A stretch of DNA of 64,000 bases from Rhea pennata (GCF_028389875.1 NC_084673.1:16467501-16531500), one strand, 5' to 3'; counted from the first letter of the stretch, positions 1-15,075 are shown. Made by a program: numbers and translations. The notes: generated by a model from the sequence alone, not told the origin.

Positions 1-1001
1 TCAATTTATGGGTTAAATAATAGCTTTAGGATAGGAAAAAATAAAAAGCTTCAGATAGATCAAACTGTTCAGGTCACATCTGATTCCAAAATGATTTAAT
101 ATAGACATTTAGCACTCAAGAATTCAAATTGCACTGAAAAGACAAGAGGCTAACAGAAACTTTAAGGGCTAACTATTATAGACGTTCACTCTGAGGATCA
201 AACTGTCCTAAAAACAGTCAGACATCTTTTGGCTTAAGAAATCAAATAAAATGCAAGCTTTGTGGTTTCAGAAGCTGCCTTTGGCAGTGAGGTTGGGAAA
301 TCTCTCTCGTCTCCAAATTCTGCTAGGGCAATATCTACTGCCTGTACATGCACAGAAATAAAAGCTAGGCCAGCTCCCTCCTATGTTGAAATACACTGTG
401 TCTGGAGGGAGAAACCCCATGAGCTTCCACTGCCTGTGAGTATTTCTGGAATTCAGACCCCGTTTGGCTGCTGATCTTAGCCAGAGCCACAAGAAGGTCT
501 AGGGCAGCTTCTAGGCTTACAAAAGCAGCTCTTCTTTCGAGCTTTCTTGGAGTTTTAAGAGTCTCACTTCTTTGCTCTTAGGGAAACCTTCTGCTGTCCC
601 TGCTCCCCTTTCCTGGCTACTCTCTCCAGAGCTTCAAGTTAGCAAGCTCCTGAAGTGCACACTTAACTTGAAGCACACAAATCACTGATCACTCATGTGT
701 TTAAAGCAATGCCCAAGTCATTTCTCTACTGGAAGTATTTACTGACTTGTCTTTTTAGTGTGAGCAGCCACTTAAGTGGGATTCTACTTTTCTGAGATTC
801 CAACTACAAATACCTCTCTGCAAGTCATGCAAGCCTCAGCATCCCCAAAGATGTTGTAAAAGAAACACGTGGTCCACGCTGGCAACTTCATGTTCATTGT
901 GTTTAGTTTTTCAGACTTCAGAGCAGTCAAGAGAGACATAGAATCTCAAATCCCTAATCCCCAAAACTGAGGGTTAAATTCAAATAGGAATTATAATGCC
1001 T

Positions 1002-1011
1002 GGGGGGGGGG
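1002..1011. repeat. Poly-G run (10 bases)
   Basis: An uninterrupted run of ten G on the plus strand. Simple homopolymer; no function inferred. Confidence 0.9.
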
Positions 1012-4000
1012 ACATTTAAGCTGGCAAAGAAGGAAGTAGGGGGTTGAATTCGCAGAGTAAGTGAATACAGCTGAAGTAAGAACATCTGAGCTATTGCTGG
1101 TTTGCACCAATGGAGAATCAAACTGTGTCAAACCTGTGTTTTGAAGGAGGCAAAAAGCACTAGGGAGCAGAGGGGTAAGTAACAGCAGAAAGTCCCAGGA
1201 AGAAGACAGAAAAGATAATAAGGACTGCAAGAAGGGCACTGAGGCAACAAGGCACTGAGGAAAAAAAAACATATGGGAATAGACATCTGTAAGGTCTTAG
1301 CAGGCCAAGAGATGCAAGGAAGGAAGAGAGCAGTAAGACAGTTGGCATTTTTGAAGGAAAACAATGAAATTTCAACTTCTGGAATATTCTTTTCACAAAG
1401 CTGAGAGGATCAAAAGTGGTTTAATTGCTAGAGCAAACCAGCAAACAAATCCTCTGTACCTCCTTCAGATCTACATTGTTCCACATATAGAGCTAGTTTG
1501 ATGATTAACACCACGTCTACATCATATTCTGAGCCAGAGTGTTCAAAATACATCCCATTTGCATCTGAACTACCACGTGGAGCTGAACTATGTTTTTAGA
1601 TGAGTGATCTTAGAAGGCCTGGCAAATGCACACAGTTACATATTTCTTAGAACGAATAAGCATAAGTGAATTCGTCATGAATAAAAGTCAAACATTTAGT
1701 TCACTAATTAGCACCAGACCCCTGGAGCTCTAAGGCCAAAAGCAACAACCACCACAAATACGAAGCTGGAATGCTGCCTCAGCTCCAGCATGGATGGTTA
1801 AAAGGCAAAACCAGGCAGTTTTGCCTGCACAGCAAAGTTATCCTGCTCTGACTGAAATTACTTTCCCCTCTAACAGCAACAAAGATACCAGGGGGCTACA
1901 ACAGGATTACAGAACACACTATATACCACAGGATACCTGAGTACCAGTACATCTGCACATATGCACCAGGATGCACTGATGTAACGACATGATGGTATGC
2001 GTGGCCCAGGCCTCAGCTTTTCCACGTAGATCACATTGCAAATGCTGAGCTGTTAGCACAGTCCTGACTCTTAACACAGTGATGAGCTGTGACAGCTCAG
2101 CATCTGCAAGCAAACTCAGACAAGATATTAAATGACTGACTTTGTTCAAACAGTGACTCCCACAATGAAGCCATGAAGGGCCACCTGCTCTCTCAATACA
2201 AATATTTATTAATAATAAAATAAAAAGATACAAAAAGATCTGCAGTTAGTATTTGCTGTATTCAAAACACTGGCTATCTCCTTGGTCCATAATAGTTTTA
2301 CCAACCTTGAAAGTGCAACAGATTTAGCTCAGACCTGTGAACACACATGATTTGAGTGCAGTCTTTGGTAAGCATCTTTGCAACCTGTGCTCAACTGTTT
2401 AAAAGCACTAACCCTTAAGAGGAAAATAAATAAATAATAATAAAAAACAACCTTCCAAATTACCTCATGTTTTTTGTCTGTCTCCCCACAAGCAGATTCA
2501 TCTCAGAATTACCCAAGTTTGGTTGATAATCAGCTCCAGCTCCCTTACACCACTTAGGTTATCTACTGGAAGCACAGCTTGGACCCAGTACATTTTTGTC
2601 ATAAGTATACATAGCCAAATTTCCGCTTTTAAGGCCAAGTCTAGGTCTTCACATCACAGCTTTAAACTTTCAAGGAACCTTTGTACAAGAAGGAAATGAC
2701 AAATTAATCTCTCCAGATGGCTGGAAGGGTACAAAGCTAGAAACTGATCAGTACAAGTTTCTGCTTAAGGAGAGAACAAAAGGCAAAATTATGACAAGAT
2801 GTTTTCACGGCTCAGTCTGGCAAAGTAAGATAGACGAAAAGCTGACAGCCAAATGTCGTGTAAGAGTGAGAATCACATTCAAGGGATTGTCCAAAACTGA
2901 GAAGTTTCTGCTCCAGTGCAAGAGAAGCAGCACAGGCAGTATTACAGGTGCTCATAGTCAGAACCTTGATGGTGGGGAAAGGGCTGCTCTGCTGAAGCCA
3001 ACAGACAGGCACGCCTGCTGGGAATTCCTGTTTTCAGCCAGCAAACGCACCACATCACTGTGGCTGCTAAAACAAATATGGTCCAGAGAGAAGCACAAAC
3101 GGAGTGAGAAGAACTGAGAGATGTGGAGTGACTCTGGCCATGTTAAACCTCGTCTGAACTTCTCACACAGAGATGAGTCAAATGGAATGAGTCAACGCAC
3201 AGGAAGAGCTGATCTTTTGTTAATAATACAACGCCATTGTACTGACCGTGCCCAACCATCTGCAGTACCATGGCTCCACCACCTCCTGACTGTTTTTGTT
3301 CACTTTCTCCATTTATTCTTGTCTAAGAAAACAGAGTTTAAGTTTGTACACATTTAATACCAGGCAGGGTGGTGAACAATCCCTGTGGGCAGAAGACAGA
3401 ATGCCCACCAACTGCCACATACAGGAACAAGCTCAAAGGTTGTGTATTCAAAGATTACGAGAGAGAGTCATAATGCCTGGGGAGTCCTTTCAGCTCAGCT
3501 CACCCTCTCTGACTTGGCTCCAGTTACGAGAACTCACACCCCTTCTCCCATCCAACACTTCGCCCTTTGCCCTCTGTAAGCCCTTTCTTGAAACCTGCTG
3601 TTGTCACCTCTGTCTGGATCCAAGGATTCTCTCTGCTCTGGTGAATGTGCTTTCCTGGACAGAAGCTACCTTTTATCCTCAGATATTTTCATCTTTTCAT
3701 CTCAAAAAAAGAAAGAAAAAAAAAGAAAAAAGCTGTTAGTGAGTGACTCTTGTCTTCACTGGGAAATGTGTTGAAGAGGTGTACAAAAAAGTCAAGTAAA
3801 CAAATATATTTCAGAATTTCAGGACACCTAAGTGTTCATGGCAAGCATTTCATCTCACCAGAATGGGTCAGCTGCACAAACAGACCCCAGATCACCACGG
3901 GACCGCAACAGTAGCTCCAGTAGGTACTGCCAACAGGTGCCTGCCCCAGCTCTGGGGCAGCACCCACTGACTCCAAACTGCATTGCATCCTGAGACCTGC

Positions 4001-7000
4001 CATCCCAATTGAGCCTAGGGGCTGCTGATGAGCCAAGCCCAGGTACGCAGGGGGACCCTGCAGATGGGGATGGCCAAGGAACTCCATGTCTCACTTTAAA
4101 TGGTCCATGAGCCCTGTGCAGATGCTCTCAGGGCTCCACATCAGAACACGTGCCCAAGAGCAGAACCTCGTGCACTGCGGAGAGTCAGCAGATGCAGCTA
4201 CTTGGGCCCCGCTGCGATTACGCAGCTCCAAAAGTGAGAGATGCTACAGGAAGCGAACGAGCTGCTGACAGAGTAGAACCAACAGTTTTGAACTGCCCCT
4301 CTTCCACACGGTGCCAAGTTGCTACTTCAGTAGCCATCAGCAGTGCTTTAAACCCCTTCCAGTTCACTTGCTGGTGTCAAAACTAAAACAACAGCTGTTT
4401 GCTATGGATGGGGAACCAAAGGCTCTAAGGAGCTTTATGAATATAAAAGCTGTAAAAAAGTTTATTATGCACCTAGGATGGAGGGTCCCCCATGAGTCTC
4501 TCCAACAAGCAGGCTGGAGAGCAAAGCCTCTCTCTCCAACAGAGCAGGAGAGGCGGGAAGAGTACAGAGAACAGTCATCTCAGCTTAGCTCACTATCAGT
4601 CAACTAGGCAGCACTATCCTATCTTTGCAATAATCCCAGCAAACTCTGAAGTCTCTTTCTGACATTCACCTGAATAAGCAATAACACAAGGTATAGTAAT
4701 AAAGCAACAGCACCTTATCTAGTAAACAAATTCTACAAAATGTCTGGTCATAACATCACTTAAAATTTGCAATGTCTTTCATCTCAGAAAATATAAAAAT
4801 GTATTGAAAATGACACTGATACACCTTTGATCAATTGTTTTAACAAAATGCTGAATTTGCCTACAAGGTAAGAGCGCATATCAGCATTTCTTGATAATTT
4901 TGGGCTGTAAGTAAAGAATACAATATCTCATTGGAAGTGCAGAGATTGGCACAGTAGAACGTACTCAAGTTGAAATACATCCTGCTTGTGAAAGGCACCA
5001 TGAAGTCTTGAGTGACCACATTAAGTACAGTCCAGTTAAATACATTTTCTTATAGTCTGTTACAGAAACCATTTCTGAGCTGGCATGCAAAGTCTTCAGC
5101 CAAATATTTTATAACTTCTAACACACTGTATCTGTCTTTGGAAATTGGCAGTTTGCACTGACCATCAGTGAACCTTAGTATTCAAGCAACCACATTTTCA
5201 GTTCACAACTATGCATTTGGCTGGTATCAAACGCTGAAAACCATTATGAATAGATTTCTCTCAAAGCTTTAGCCAAGCACTTCATCGCGGGCCACGACAG
5301 TCCTTCCTGACATCATACTAGGGCCAAGCACAACGAAGTTTTGCAGCAAGGATGAGCTATGAACTTTTTAGAACAACCACCACCTGGGGTTATTCAGGTT
5401 GCAGGTGTTCATTAAAGAGAACACAAAAGCAACCTACCACATTTATTTCAGTGGATTGGCAGCCAAGCTTGGGGCTGCAGTGAAGAATTAGCTATATAAG
5501 GCTTTTTATTTTTTTTTTCTTTTCCCCCTATGTGACATTTCTTAAAAGAGCATGAGCAAAGCACAGGGGCAGGATTGACTGTGGGGGAGTGCAGATAGAT
5601 GCGACAGCAGCACAGCAGAGAAAATACCCCAGACAGCTTTTAAAAAGCCCAGGTACTTTAGCTACGTCCAGCAGCTCATAGCCCTTGATGGACCCTCCCC
5701 CAGCTGCTATGGCAGGTTTTACAGCTTGTGCTGAGCTCTATGCTGTTTTGGCTAAATCGTTACTGGTACCCAAGCCAAGTTTAGAATATGAAAGTCACTT
5801 CATTCCAGAGTGATTTTCATTCACAAAACCAACTAGCTCCTCCTGGCAGAGCATCCTTGTGCGGATGCAAGGAAGCTATTCCAACGACCCTTTCGTCCAG
5901 GAAGACAAACTCTTCATGTCAAATTACCAGGAAATCTCACCCAAAATGAGGTGCCAAACACCACTTTTAGCAAATGTCTTCGATTTGTTTTAACTGCCAA
6001 TAATCACAGCCAAAGCAGAAAAAAAAATCTGTAAAGGCCACCAAGTATTAATAATTGCATTAACCAACCTGGGAACTTATCACACAGCTGAAACAACATG
6101 TTGAGAAATATAATCTGAATTGACACCCAGTGCTGAGACCTAACTGAAGATTAACGAGAAAGAAGAATTTGTTAGAGAAAATAAAATGATCCTTATTAAA
6201 CAGGTAAAGATCCACCAGGAAAGAAGTGATCATATGCCTTATGAAAAAAGTATCATCTACCCATCCTTTACAGCTTCTCCCACCTTTCCAAGTTTGCTTT
6301 AATCTCATTAGATGCTAGAAGATATTGGAGAAAAACAACTTAGCTAAATGAAACAATGTAAATTGATTTTCTCTGTCAATACAATAAAATACAAGTGCCA
6401 ACCTCTCTGCCTTTATCGGGTCTCATTCTCAGCAATTTTTTAGTTGTGATCACATCATATCCCTCTTTCCAAATATTTAGAGATCTCTCATACTCTTCAA
6501 AATTTCAAAGGAGAAGAGTCAAAATGGGATGGAAATGCTAACTGAAATACAAGGGAATCGAGTGCCTTTGAAAATCTGTATTTCCATCAAAGTAATATGA
6601 GTCAAATTGTTGGTATGAAGGATACAATCTTTACATGAGGGAGAAGGAGAAAGAGTGAATTGACAGCTTCATTTTTGAATTGGAGTATTTTTTCCTCTGC
6701 TAACAAGGACTTCATCCACCCATTTAAATATCATAATTCATATCTTAAGCCCCAAGATACTATTTTGAAAGTCTTTTTCCCTCTCTTCAACTCCATAGTG
6801 TATGCAAGAATAGAGCCCTCTACAGTCTGCTGATGCAAAACATTATCAAAAAACAGTGCTCAGCTTTTGCAGCCGAGAATTTCATTCCACTCCTTAGCAG
6901 TGAGAATGTCAAAGGAAAAACAAAATGCATCTTCACAGTTGTTTAAAGCACAAATACAAATATGCATTGTCCCATCCTCTTCTCCCTTTGCAACCTGCTC

Positions 7001-8299
7001 CAACAGAACATGACAGTGAAGCAATCAAAATATTTATTTTAAATAAAACCAAATCTTTCAACAGGGAGCAATTACAGAAACAAACCTCAGGTTGCTTATA
7101 CAAAAACTGAACACATCAAGATCTCAGAGAGTATATAATGCCAGATTTGTAGTGGAACATTTTTAAAAGTCAATGTGCATTTCTGTATTTCTCTTTTTAT
7201 TTGTCAATATATAATCAATGCAGCTAATCAGTAAGGAAGAGGATATTTTTTTCTCTTGCTATAATTAGACAAAAAATGGTTCTTAATTCCTTTTACAATA
7301 TTTAGTGTTTGCCACTGGACTTACACCTGTGAAGGAAAAAACATGCTCAATTTTCATTAGTTTGGTATTTCAGTCAGAACTGATTTTTTGCACTTTTGTA
7401 CTCAGGGTGGTACCTCGGGATCAAAGCAGGAGCACTTTGTTCAGAGCTGCTGATGCAGTAGAACAGAGACAGAATTTTAAAGTACTCGCTAGACTCAGCT
7501 CACTTTGGGAAGGTAGAGGGAGGGCTTAGCATGGCACTTACTTTTTACTTTTCAGGCAACTGTAGAATCCAGCCATGGTCCTTCCTGGGAGGCGTGCGGG
7601 CATTTAATTCATCCCTGTGTGTGGATGCCGGCACAAAGACTCTGCAGCTTCGTATCCTGCTCCCCAAATGCCCACACACACACTCAAGAAAGCCAGCATG
7701 CCGATGCAATCACCAGCCAGATAAAGTTCCTGATCTGAGGCCCTCCGACTCTGCTGAACTGGGTCCAAGGAGGGCTGTGCTTGTTCCATAAATGGTTATG
7801 AATTGTTAACTCCCCCTTTTCCTGTCTCCTTCCAGCTCTTGGTAAGCACAGCATCCTAAGTGTAAAATACCATATGGCATTTGATTCTGTCTCCCTGTGG
7901 GACTAATGAGAGGCTTGGTTGTAATTATAATGCTAAGAAGCCCTAAGGAGTATACTGTTATTTTTAAACAGAAAAAGGCTACAGAAAACACTTGCATTGT
8001 CTCCGAGAAAACCATTTGAATCTGCAGTCATTCCCTGCACATAAGGGGTGCATGGGACCTTCCAGAACAGTCATTATCCAGTCTCACTGTAAATCACTAT
8101 CTATTCTAACAAGCTACTCTGCACATTAACAGAAATACTATATCCCTGCAATATTGCAAGGGAAGAAGCTATGGTCTTTATAGTAGCCAGCACACCTATA
8201 TTAGAAAAATACTGCCTGGTGGTGCCCTCTGATGATGCACATAACGGTACTGTTCCCTTTTTACTCACGACCATAGCTAAGGGGGCTCTCATTGGCTGT

Positions 8300-8311
8300 G
8301 GGGGGGGGGGG
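8300..8311. repeat. Poly-G run (12 bases)
   Basis: An uninterrupted run of twelve G on the plus strand, preceded by a short GGGGG. Prone to slippage and sequencing error. Confidence 0.9.
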
Positions 8312-8617
8312 AACACCTGCCACTTAATGCTGGGCAGCAGCTACATTCATTGGGGTCACCCAGGCCTTGGAGCCAACATAGCTGCACACATTTCTGACAT
8401 TACATTGCATTAAATCTATATGCAAATGAATTTGCATTGTGTTTTATCCATTTGCAAAGAGCAGTTAACAACCCCTGGTGAGGAAAAAGCAGAGAGGTAA
8501 GGCAAGATACTGCTTGTGCTCCCTGCACTGGGGAGCATCAGCAGCCAGCAATAAAGTGTTAGCCTGTTCCTGCTGCATGCCTCGGTAAGAATCTCAGCTT
8601 TTGATTAATATTTGATT

Positions 8618-8652
8618 AATATGCATATATATATATATAATATATGCATATT
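8618..8652. repeat. AT-rich imperfect palindrome
   Basis: Two 13-base arms (8618-8630 and 8640-8652), each containing TATGCATA, are exact reverse complements around a 9-base TA-rich centre. The left arm follows a direct repeat of TTTGATTAATA. Such TA palindromes can extrude as cruciforms and are often unstable. Confidence 0.8.
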
Positions 8653-9817
8653 TTAATGCAGTAAATTTGTAAAGGTAAGGTACTGATTCCTAAAAGATCA
8701 GAAGAAAAACATTCCTATTTCTCAGCTAGTACATGATATTTGAATACTTGGATCTGGCAATACAATAAGAAAGAGTATTATAAGAGCATTTCTAATGAGT
8801 TCCTCTTAAAAGTGCTGACTAGCAGGACTAGATCTGAGGAGGACCAGTTCTTCTGGAATACTAGAAAAAAATATTTTATTTTAACAGCCCAATCAGAGGC
8901 TGTTAGCCTTTTCCTCAGAGAAACATGACATTTGAGAAATGCACCTCTGGAGGAAGTCTCCTGCAGCCTGGCTTAGGAGTTCCATAGCCCGCTCTGTTAG
9001 GGCAGTTTTATAATGGTGTAGAAATTTGAAATCTATGAAAGGACAAATGATAGTAAATATACGGCCATCATAAACAGGAATAAAATCATATTCAAGTCTA
9101 GTTCCCACTTAGCAGAAAAGAGAAAGCTTCTACCTACAGCCAACTTCAATGTTTTCCATAGAAGAATTGCAAAACAATTTGACCTCAAGTGGATAGTTTC
9201 TTCTGCCTCTGGAAAAGACAAAGCAAAAGTGCAATAATAATAGTTTCAGTTTTACCCAAATGAGTTTCATTGTTGTCCTGAATTACCGCATTTGACAAGA
9301 TGACACCATGCTGAACTCCTAACTCAAACAGGCAAAGGCTAGCTAGAGAGCATTAGACTCCACTCAGCAGAGAAAGCCCACAAGAAAAGGTCAAAATCAA
9401 GACTATGGTTACAGGGTAACAAGCACGAAGAAGGAATTCCCAGAGACTGCTAGGGAAATGTTCTGACTGGCTTGAGGTACAAAACCTTGGATGTAGGATT
9501 TAATCTAAAATCTGACTGGCATTTAGTTCAGAAAATGCTGCCAACAGAAACATTTATAGTAAAAAATAAAGGAAACCTCATCAGAAAATCACATTTGGAT
9601 TTAAAAGCAAGAGAGATCAAATGGCACAAAATCCAGTGGGAAGGCCCAACCCCTAAATCCAGTGGTAAGATGTAATCCTCGTGGCTTTGGAAGAATTTCA
9701 TCATTTTAACTGATGTAGAATGGGGCCCACAAGCTTCAGAAGATTGTATTTTTTGCTAAACATGAAAGAGATTCCCCCCTTCTACCCACTCAAGATATGA
9801 GCTTCACTTTCAGAATG

Positions 9818-9831
<14 letters not shown>

Positions 9832-9860
<29 letters not shown>
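9832..9860. repeat. Poly-T run (29 bases)
   Basis: A run of about 29 T, preceded by CTTTTCTTTTC. It could be an expanded simple repeat or the A tail of a minus-strand retroposed copy, but no retroposed body was recognised next to it. Confidence 0.85.
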
Positions 9861-9862
<2 letters not shown>

Positions 9863-12800
9863 TTTATGTTTTTGGTCATGAAATTACTTACTTGAACATG
9901 TAAATCTTCATCTGTTAGTTTTCGTTTAGGCCAAACACAGCCCCATTCCCAGGAGCCGGCAGTTTAGCAATACACATTGCACCATGTAGAAAGACCCTTA
10001 CTTTCCAAGAAGCACAGACTGGTAAACAATCATTAAAAATAATTACCTCATGTTAGGATTTAATCCTTTTTGATTCTCTATCTTCATATCAGTCTCAAAG
10101 CCACTTCATCGTAGCATTTATTATTTACTGCTCTGATTCCTCACCACTAGCACAGCTCCACGTGGCTCCACACTGAGCTTTTTGAGTACCGATATGAAAC
10201 CCTGCATGCTAGCAAATATCGCACCTCTCAGATCAGTGGTAAAGCAGAGCAGGAAAGCAGTGACGTACCCAAAGTTGTGTAGCCAAACCGGGCAGAGCTG
10301 CCATTAGCTCTTCTGCTTGTGAAGTACTAAAACAAGTGGGCTGCTCTGCTGCCAGTTAATTAACTAAAGCTGCCCTCAGTTTGGAAGGTAAGTGAACACC
10401 AAATAACCACAGAATGAAGACTTCAGCAAAGCAGAGATGGTTCCTTAAAGATATGGAAGTGGGCAGGTTTAGACACCTGGATGCTGAATCAGATCTGGAC
10501 TTCCTCTAAAGTCCATGGCTTGGCTTGATTGAAATAACCCAGTTTAGGCCCGTTTCTAACTGCAGATATGGACTTCTCCTTTACCTCTTCAAACTCACTA
10601 TCACTGCTCTCTCTCGACAGCCCAGTATCGCATTAACCCTCTGGTGGTCACAGTGCAGACAAACCTGCCTTGCTTTGTCTTATGAGCCTGCATGCAGGAC
10701 CAGCAGCCCAGGCAGCAAGCTGCCGTTCCTCAGGGGAACTGGCACAGACGAAGGGGCAGCGGCACAGCTTCCAGTGCCTGTTAAGTTTCCCAACAAGTTT
10801 CTTAATTTCTCCAAAGGGAATGAGGGAGGCAAGTCTGAGCAAGGCTCAGCAACCTATTTTTTGAGTAATGCTTGCGTTGAAATATACGTCCTAACTCTGA
10901 GAACAAGTTATTTTACAGGTGCTTTTACCTGCATCACTGCAAAAACGACTTTTTCGAAGTAACCAATGACAATCAGCAATCTAACGAGGGAAACTCAAAA
11001 TGAGCCAGAAACACTGGCATGTTTCCACAGTCACTTCCTACACATATACACGTACACAGGGTACATGCCAGCAGCCTGTCAGCAGAAGTGTTAGGAGCTA
11101 CACACATCATCAGCGATTCAGAATATGTTTTGTGTCCAACAGATCTATTGCTTTTCTTGCAGTCTCTTGCAACTAGATCTCTAAGGAATAACCAAATCTT
11201 AGCCTCCTCTGCTCTCAGCTAGCAAACACTTCAAACTCCTCAAAATGGCCATTTGAAGCTGCTTGTGGGTAAGTTCAGGGCACATACACAGTGCAAAGCA
11301 GCAGGGACAGACCACAAGATGCCACTGGGAAATCCCACAACTTACCAGTCACTTTAAACGTGGCCGTTTGATTATTTATCTATTTATTTTCAAAAAAGGA
11401 CTGAAGTATCATCTGAATTTTTCAACAAGTAAATATGGGGGCAGAAGTAAGAAATCTACAGTAAATTGATAGACCCTAGCATTTCAGGTTTCCAGTATAT
11501 TTTGCCATCTCTAAACTGACTTCCTATTCAAAGGGCAGACTTTGGTCTCTCATTTTTAGCCATTAGCCTCTGTAAAAATCCAGGTTAATTCCCCCTCTCC
11601 CAAACACTAACAAAGTCTTGTTTTGACTGCATTCTTCTACTAAGTTTTGCTGCTATGAAAAACATGGTTATCTAATAGGAATTAATTCACTGGAGGAGCT
11701 TTGTAGCCCCCCGTCGCCATCACCATGGCCATAGGGTGAGCTGTCTCATGCACCTATCTATAAGAACGTGGATTTTACGCAATGAAGATCCTGCACATTT
11801 CTTACATGCGAGTTGCATTTGGACCCCTGCAACATTTTGCACTTAAAGTGTGCCTACATTGCACAAGGACACATCAGGTAGGGATCTCCTAGGAAACCTT
11901 CACAGCATCAGAGCACACACCGCACCACACCACACAGACCCAGGAGTGGAGAAACACTCTGGTGTGCATCTGTGCAACCTGGAGAGCAAGCTGGCGTGAG
12001 CACCACAGCTTGCACATCAGCAGTTAGTCCACCCCCCAACAAGGTGGGCTGTCGATGCTCCCTGTCCTGGGGTTACATGAAAGCCTCGGGTTGTAGAGCA
12101 GGCGATGGGGCTAGATAAGCTGAAGTAACTAATTCTCCTCCTCTCCACCTTTCCCAGCCATGGCCTGCCTGAGCACCACCTGATGCCCTCCTGCACCCCT
12201 TCATGCAGCTGAAGCTATGTAGCTGCACAGATCCTCTGCTCCTTTTACAGCAGGACTACTCTACCCTTAAACAACTGACATTTTCTATTTATTTGTGTAT
12301 CTCTGAAAAAATAACCTTGCCCACCGTCTGGACATCAAATGAGGTATCTGAGGTAAATCCAGCAGCTGAATTCAAGTCTAGCTTCCAGTCCTCATGTCTT
12401 CACCAGCAGGCAAAGAAGTCAATGTTAATTGAGAACTTTCAGACCAGATTTTACGCTTGATCTTGCCTAAGTATTTTTATAAATGTGACATTCCAGCTGA
12501 AGTGCATGTAGAGCACTCCTTCCATTATAACCTGTAATAAATCCTGTATGAAAGAAATACTACAAGTCACTCTCTCTGTAAGTCATACCACGGTTCTCTT
12601 TGGATTCAGAGGATTGCTTTACTGTGTGCTAACATAAATGTGACTATAAGGAAACACGTTTCTGAAGCAGAAACAGATTCAGCTTTGTTTCAAGTGAGAT
12701 TCCCTGGCTGGCAAGTGAGCCTGGCTCAGGAATTTTTAAGAGAAAAAAGCCTTCAATACTAAAGAAACAACTAAACATGCCTCACTTAAAAGCTGCAGTA

Positions 12801-13569
12801 TCAGAGCTTTAAACAAACTGGGTTGGAATCAAGCACAGTATTCTGTGGAAAACAAAGAAGTGGAGATAAGAGGATTTCTGCCTTTGAGAGTTTATACATC
12901 CATCTGTGATTAATATTAGGAAGAAAATGAGGGTAAAATCTATCTCTGAAAGTAGAGAGCATAGTCAGGGGCCCATCTAACTTGTACTGTACCAGCTCCT
13001 AATTCATGTATATGAGCCTGAGGAATTTGCCACAATACTTGCTCAGGAATCTAATTGCTGTATGTTAATCTAATTATATCTGTTTTTACACTTTGTCTGC
13101 AATGTCTGGGGTTTGGAGTTAGTTTTATTGTTTTGTTCTTCACTGTTAGAGGAGTTTCTGCAAGATCCTTCAATAAAAAGAGTATTTTACAGAAAGCAGC
13201 AATACATATGATCTCTTTGATTCCAGTGTTTGGTAATTCTGCGTATGAATCATTTTTTTGCAGTTTACCACAAACACACTGTCTCCATCTCTGAGGAAGG
13301 AGTGAAGATAAAATTCAGCATGCCATACCCAGTGCATTACTGAATTCTAAAATACAGCCAAAAAGATACTGGTATTCTAGATCTGTCCTCTCTAGTTTGT
13401 GCCTCCGTTGCATCTTCACAGTCAAACATAAACTCTTCCTAGATTATGTGGAGATGAAGGTCAGGCCATGTGTCATTCAAAAGGTAATTTCCCCTAGCTT
13501 TGCAACAGGATCACAGATGTAACCTCAGACCCTGGAGTCAGAAAACATAAATTGCCAAACAAGTAATAC

Positions 13570-13570
<1 letters not shown>

Positions 13571-13606
<36 letters not shown>
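13571..13606. repeat. (GA)n microsatellite
   Basis: About 18 GA units with one AA interruption near 13589. Plain dinucleotide repeat in non-coding DNA. Confidence 0.9.
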
Positions 13607-14944
13607 AGTGTTTGTTCTACATTTTACAAATTTCCAAGGATTGATTTGCATATAAATATGTAACTTATTTACAGAGAAAATACCAGCATCTCTGTATATG
13701 CAGACAGCATAGCCAGGATGCACTCCCTCTGACATATCTACTTTTTTTTTTCCCCCTACACAAATCAAAGTTTTTAATGCATCTGAATGAAAAGTGGAAT
13801 ACTTCTGACAGAGTGGAAGAGCTTGGTATTTTCTATTAAAATGCTAGCATGGTCAATATTTTATATACTGGGAAACTGTGGCTCTTTTGCCTAAGACGGA
13901 TAGCACAGAAGTTGAACAAAGGAGCACTATTTCCACACATTCTGACTTAAGAAAATAGTATATTAAAAAACATTAATTTCCAACAGCACAACTTTTCCTT
14001 CTCAGTGTCCAGGCAAACACCAATATGCAAGACCATCTGGAAAGAAATGTGAGAACACAGTATGTAGCTACAGACACATGGATCATTGCCTAGTCTAGAT
14101 GAAGAACATCGGAGGTAACAGTTCCTGAGTCTAAATAAATATCCTAAGGCAACTTGAATAATGAATTGCATTCCTACACCTCATTCTTTCCAAATCCATC
14201 TCTAGAGACAGATTCAGTCAATGTCCTTGCAACACTCCCACCAAGCTCTCTTGGAGACAGATCAGACCTGCATTGCAACTAATGCCTGTGCTGTGAATAG
14301 CAATCAGGTTTAATGACTTCCCAGGTATATTAGTTTTCCACTAACATAGACCTACCTCTTCAACAAAATTACTCTCGATTTATTTGTATAGGTATAAGCA
14401 AGAGGCATATCAGGGACTCACGCATCCGGAATAATATTGCTAAAACCATCAACATCCTGAATTTCAACTGCCATTGAAATAAAAATTCAAAAACAAAGGT
14501 CATCTCAGATACCATCTCACTGCCTGTCAGCTGAAGTAATAGTAATAAGGGAAATCTTGAAAGTACGGTTCTGGGGAAAAAGCTGCCAGACTCCAGTGCT
14601 TACAAACACCAGGCTAAAGATAAAGTGACCATCAACCTCCAGAAAAGGGCAGGGAGGTCCCAGAATGTCCTGCCTGCAGGTGTTATTGCTCTAAAGGGAA
14701 ACGAACAGAAAAATAAGAGTGAGGAGTGCGTATTATCGACATTTAATGCAAATTTGTAGACAACAGTAATATCTTGCTTTCTTTGTTAGTTTCCGTCTGT
14801 ATAAAGACGCAAAAGCGTTGAACCTGGTTCATTTCATAAACTGCAAAATTAAGCAGTACATCTTGAGTAATAACAAATTACCTACCAGTACCCAATATCT
14901 GCAAGATTAATTAAAAGTATCAGACTCTGTACTCTTCTGCATAG

Positions 14945-15075
14945 AATATAGTATTACTCCATTCTGCAGATACAGCTGGGAGAACTGAGGCAGAGTAATT
15001 CAGTGACTATTCCAGAAACCATAAACTAAGACTGCAGTCAGAGTTCCTGGTGCCTAGAACTGCATTTAGACCATG
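14945..15075 (-). repeat. MIR-like SINE relic, minus orientation
   Basis: The plus strand reads like the reverse complement of a MIR element: a segment resembling CAGATgAGgAAACTGAGGCAgAG, then a sequence like AGTGACT..CCAgA, then a stretch resembling the tRNA-related part (GCAGTCAGAGTTCCTGG). Divergence is high, so this is an old copy. The assignment is by recollection of the MIR consensus and needs a repeat-library search. Confidence 0.5.

Noticed and set aside
3296-3739. A 147-codon plus-strand open frame
   Set aside because: It ends in a Lys run from an A-rich tract, has no family resemblance and shows no exon boundaries.
10525-10962. A 145-codon plus-strand open frame
   Set aside because: No recognisable homology, no flanking splice signals, and chance frames of this size occur in a window this long.
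12960-13060. A segment with GGGGCCCATCTAACTTGTAC resembling an old reptilian repeat
   Set aside because: The match to a remembered repeat motif is too short and too diverged to assign.
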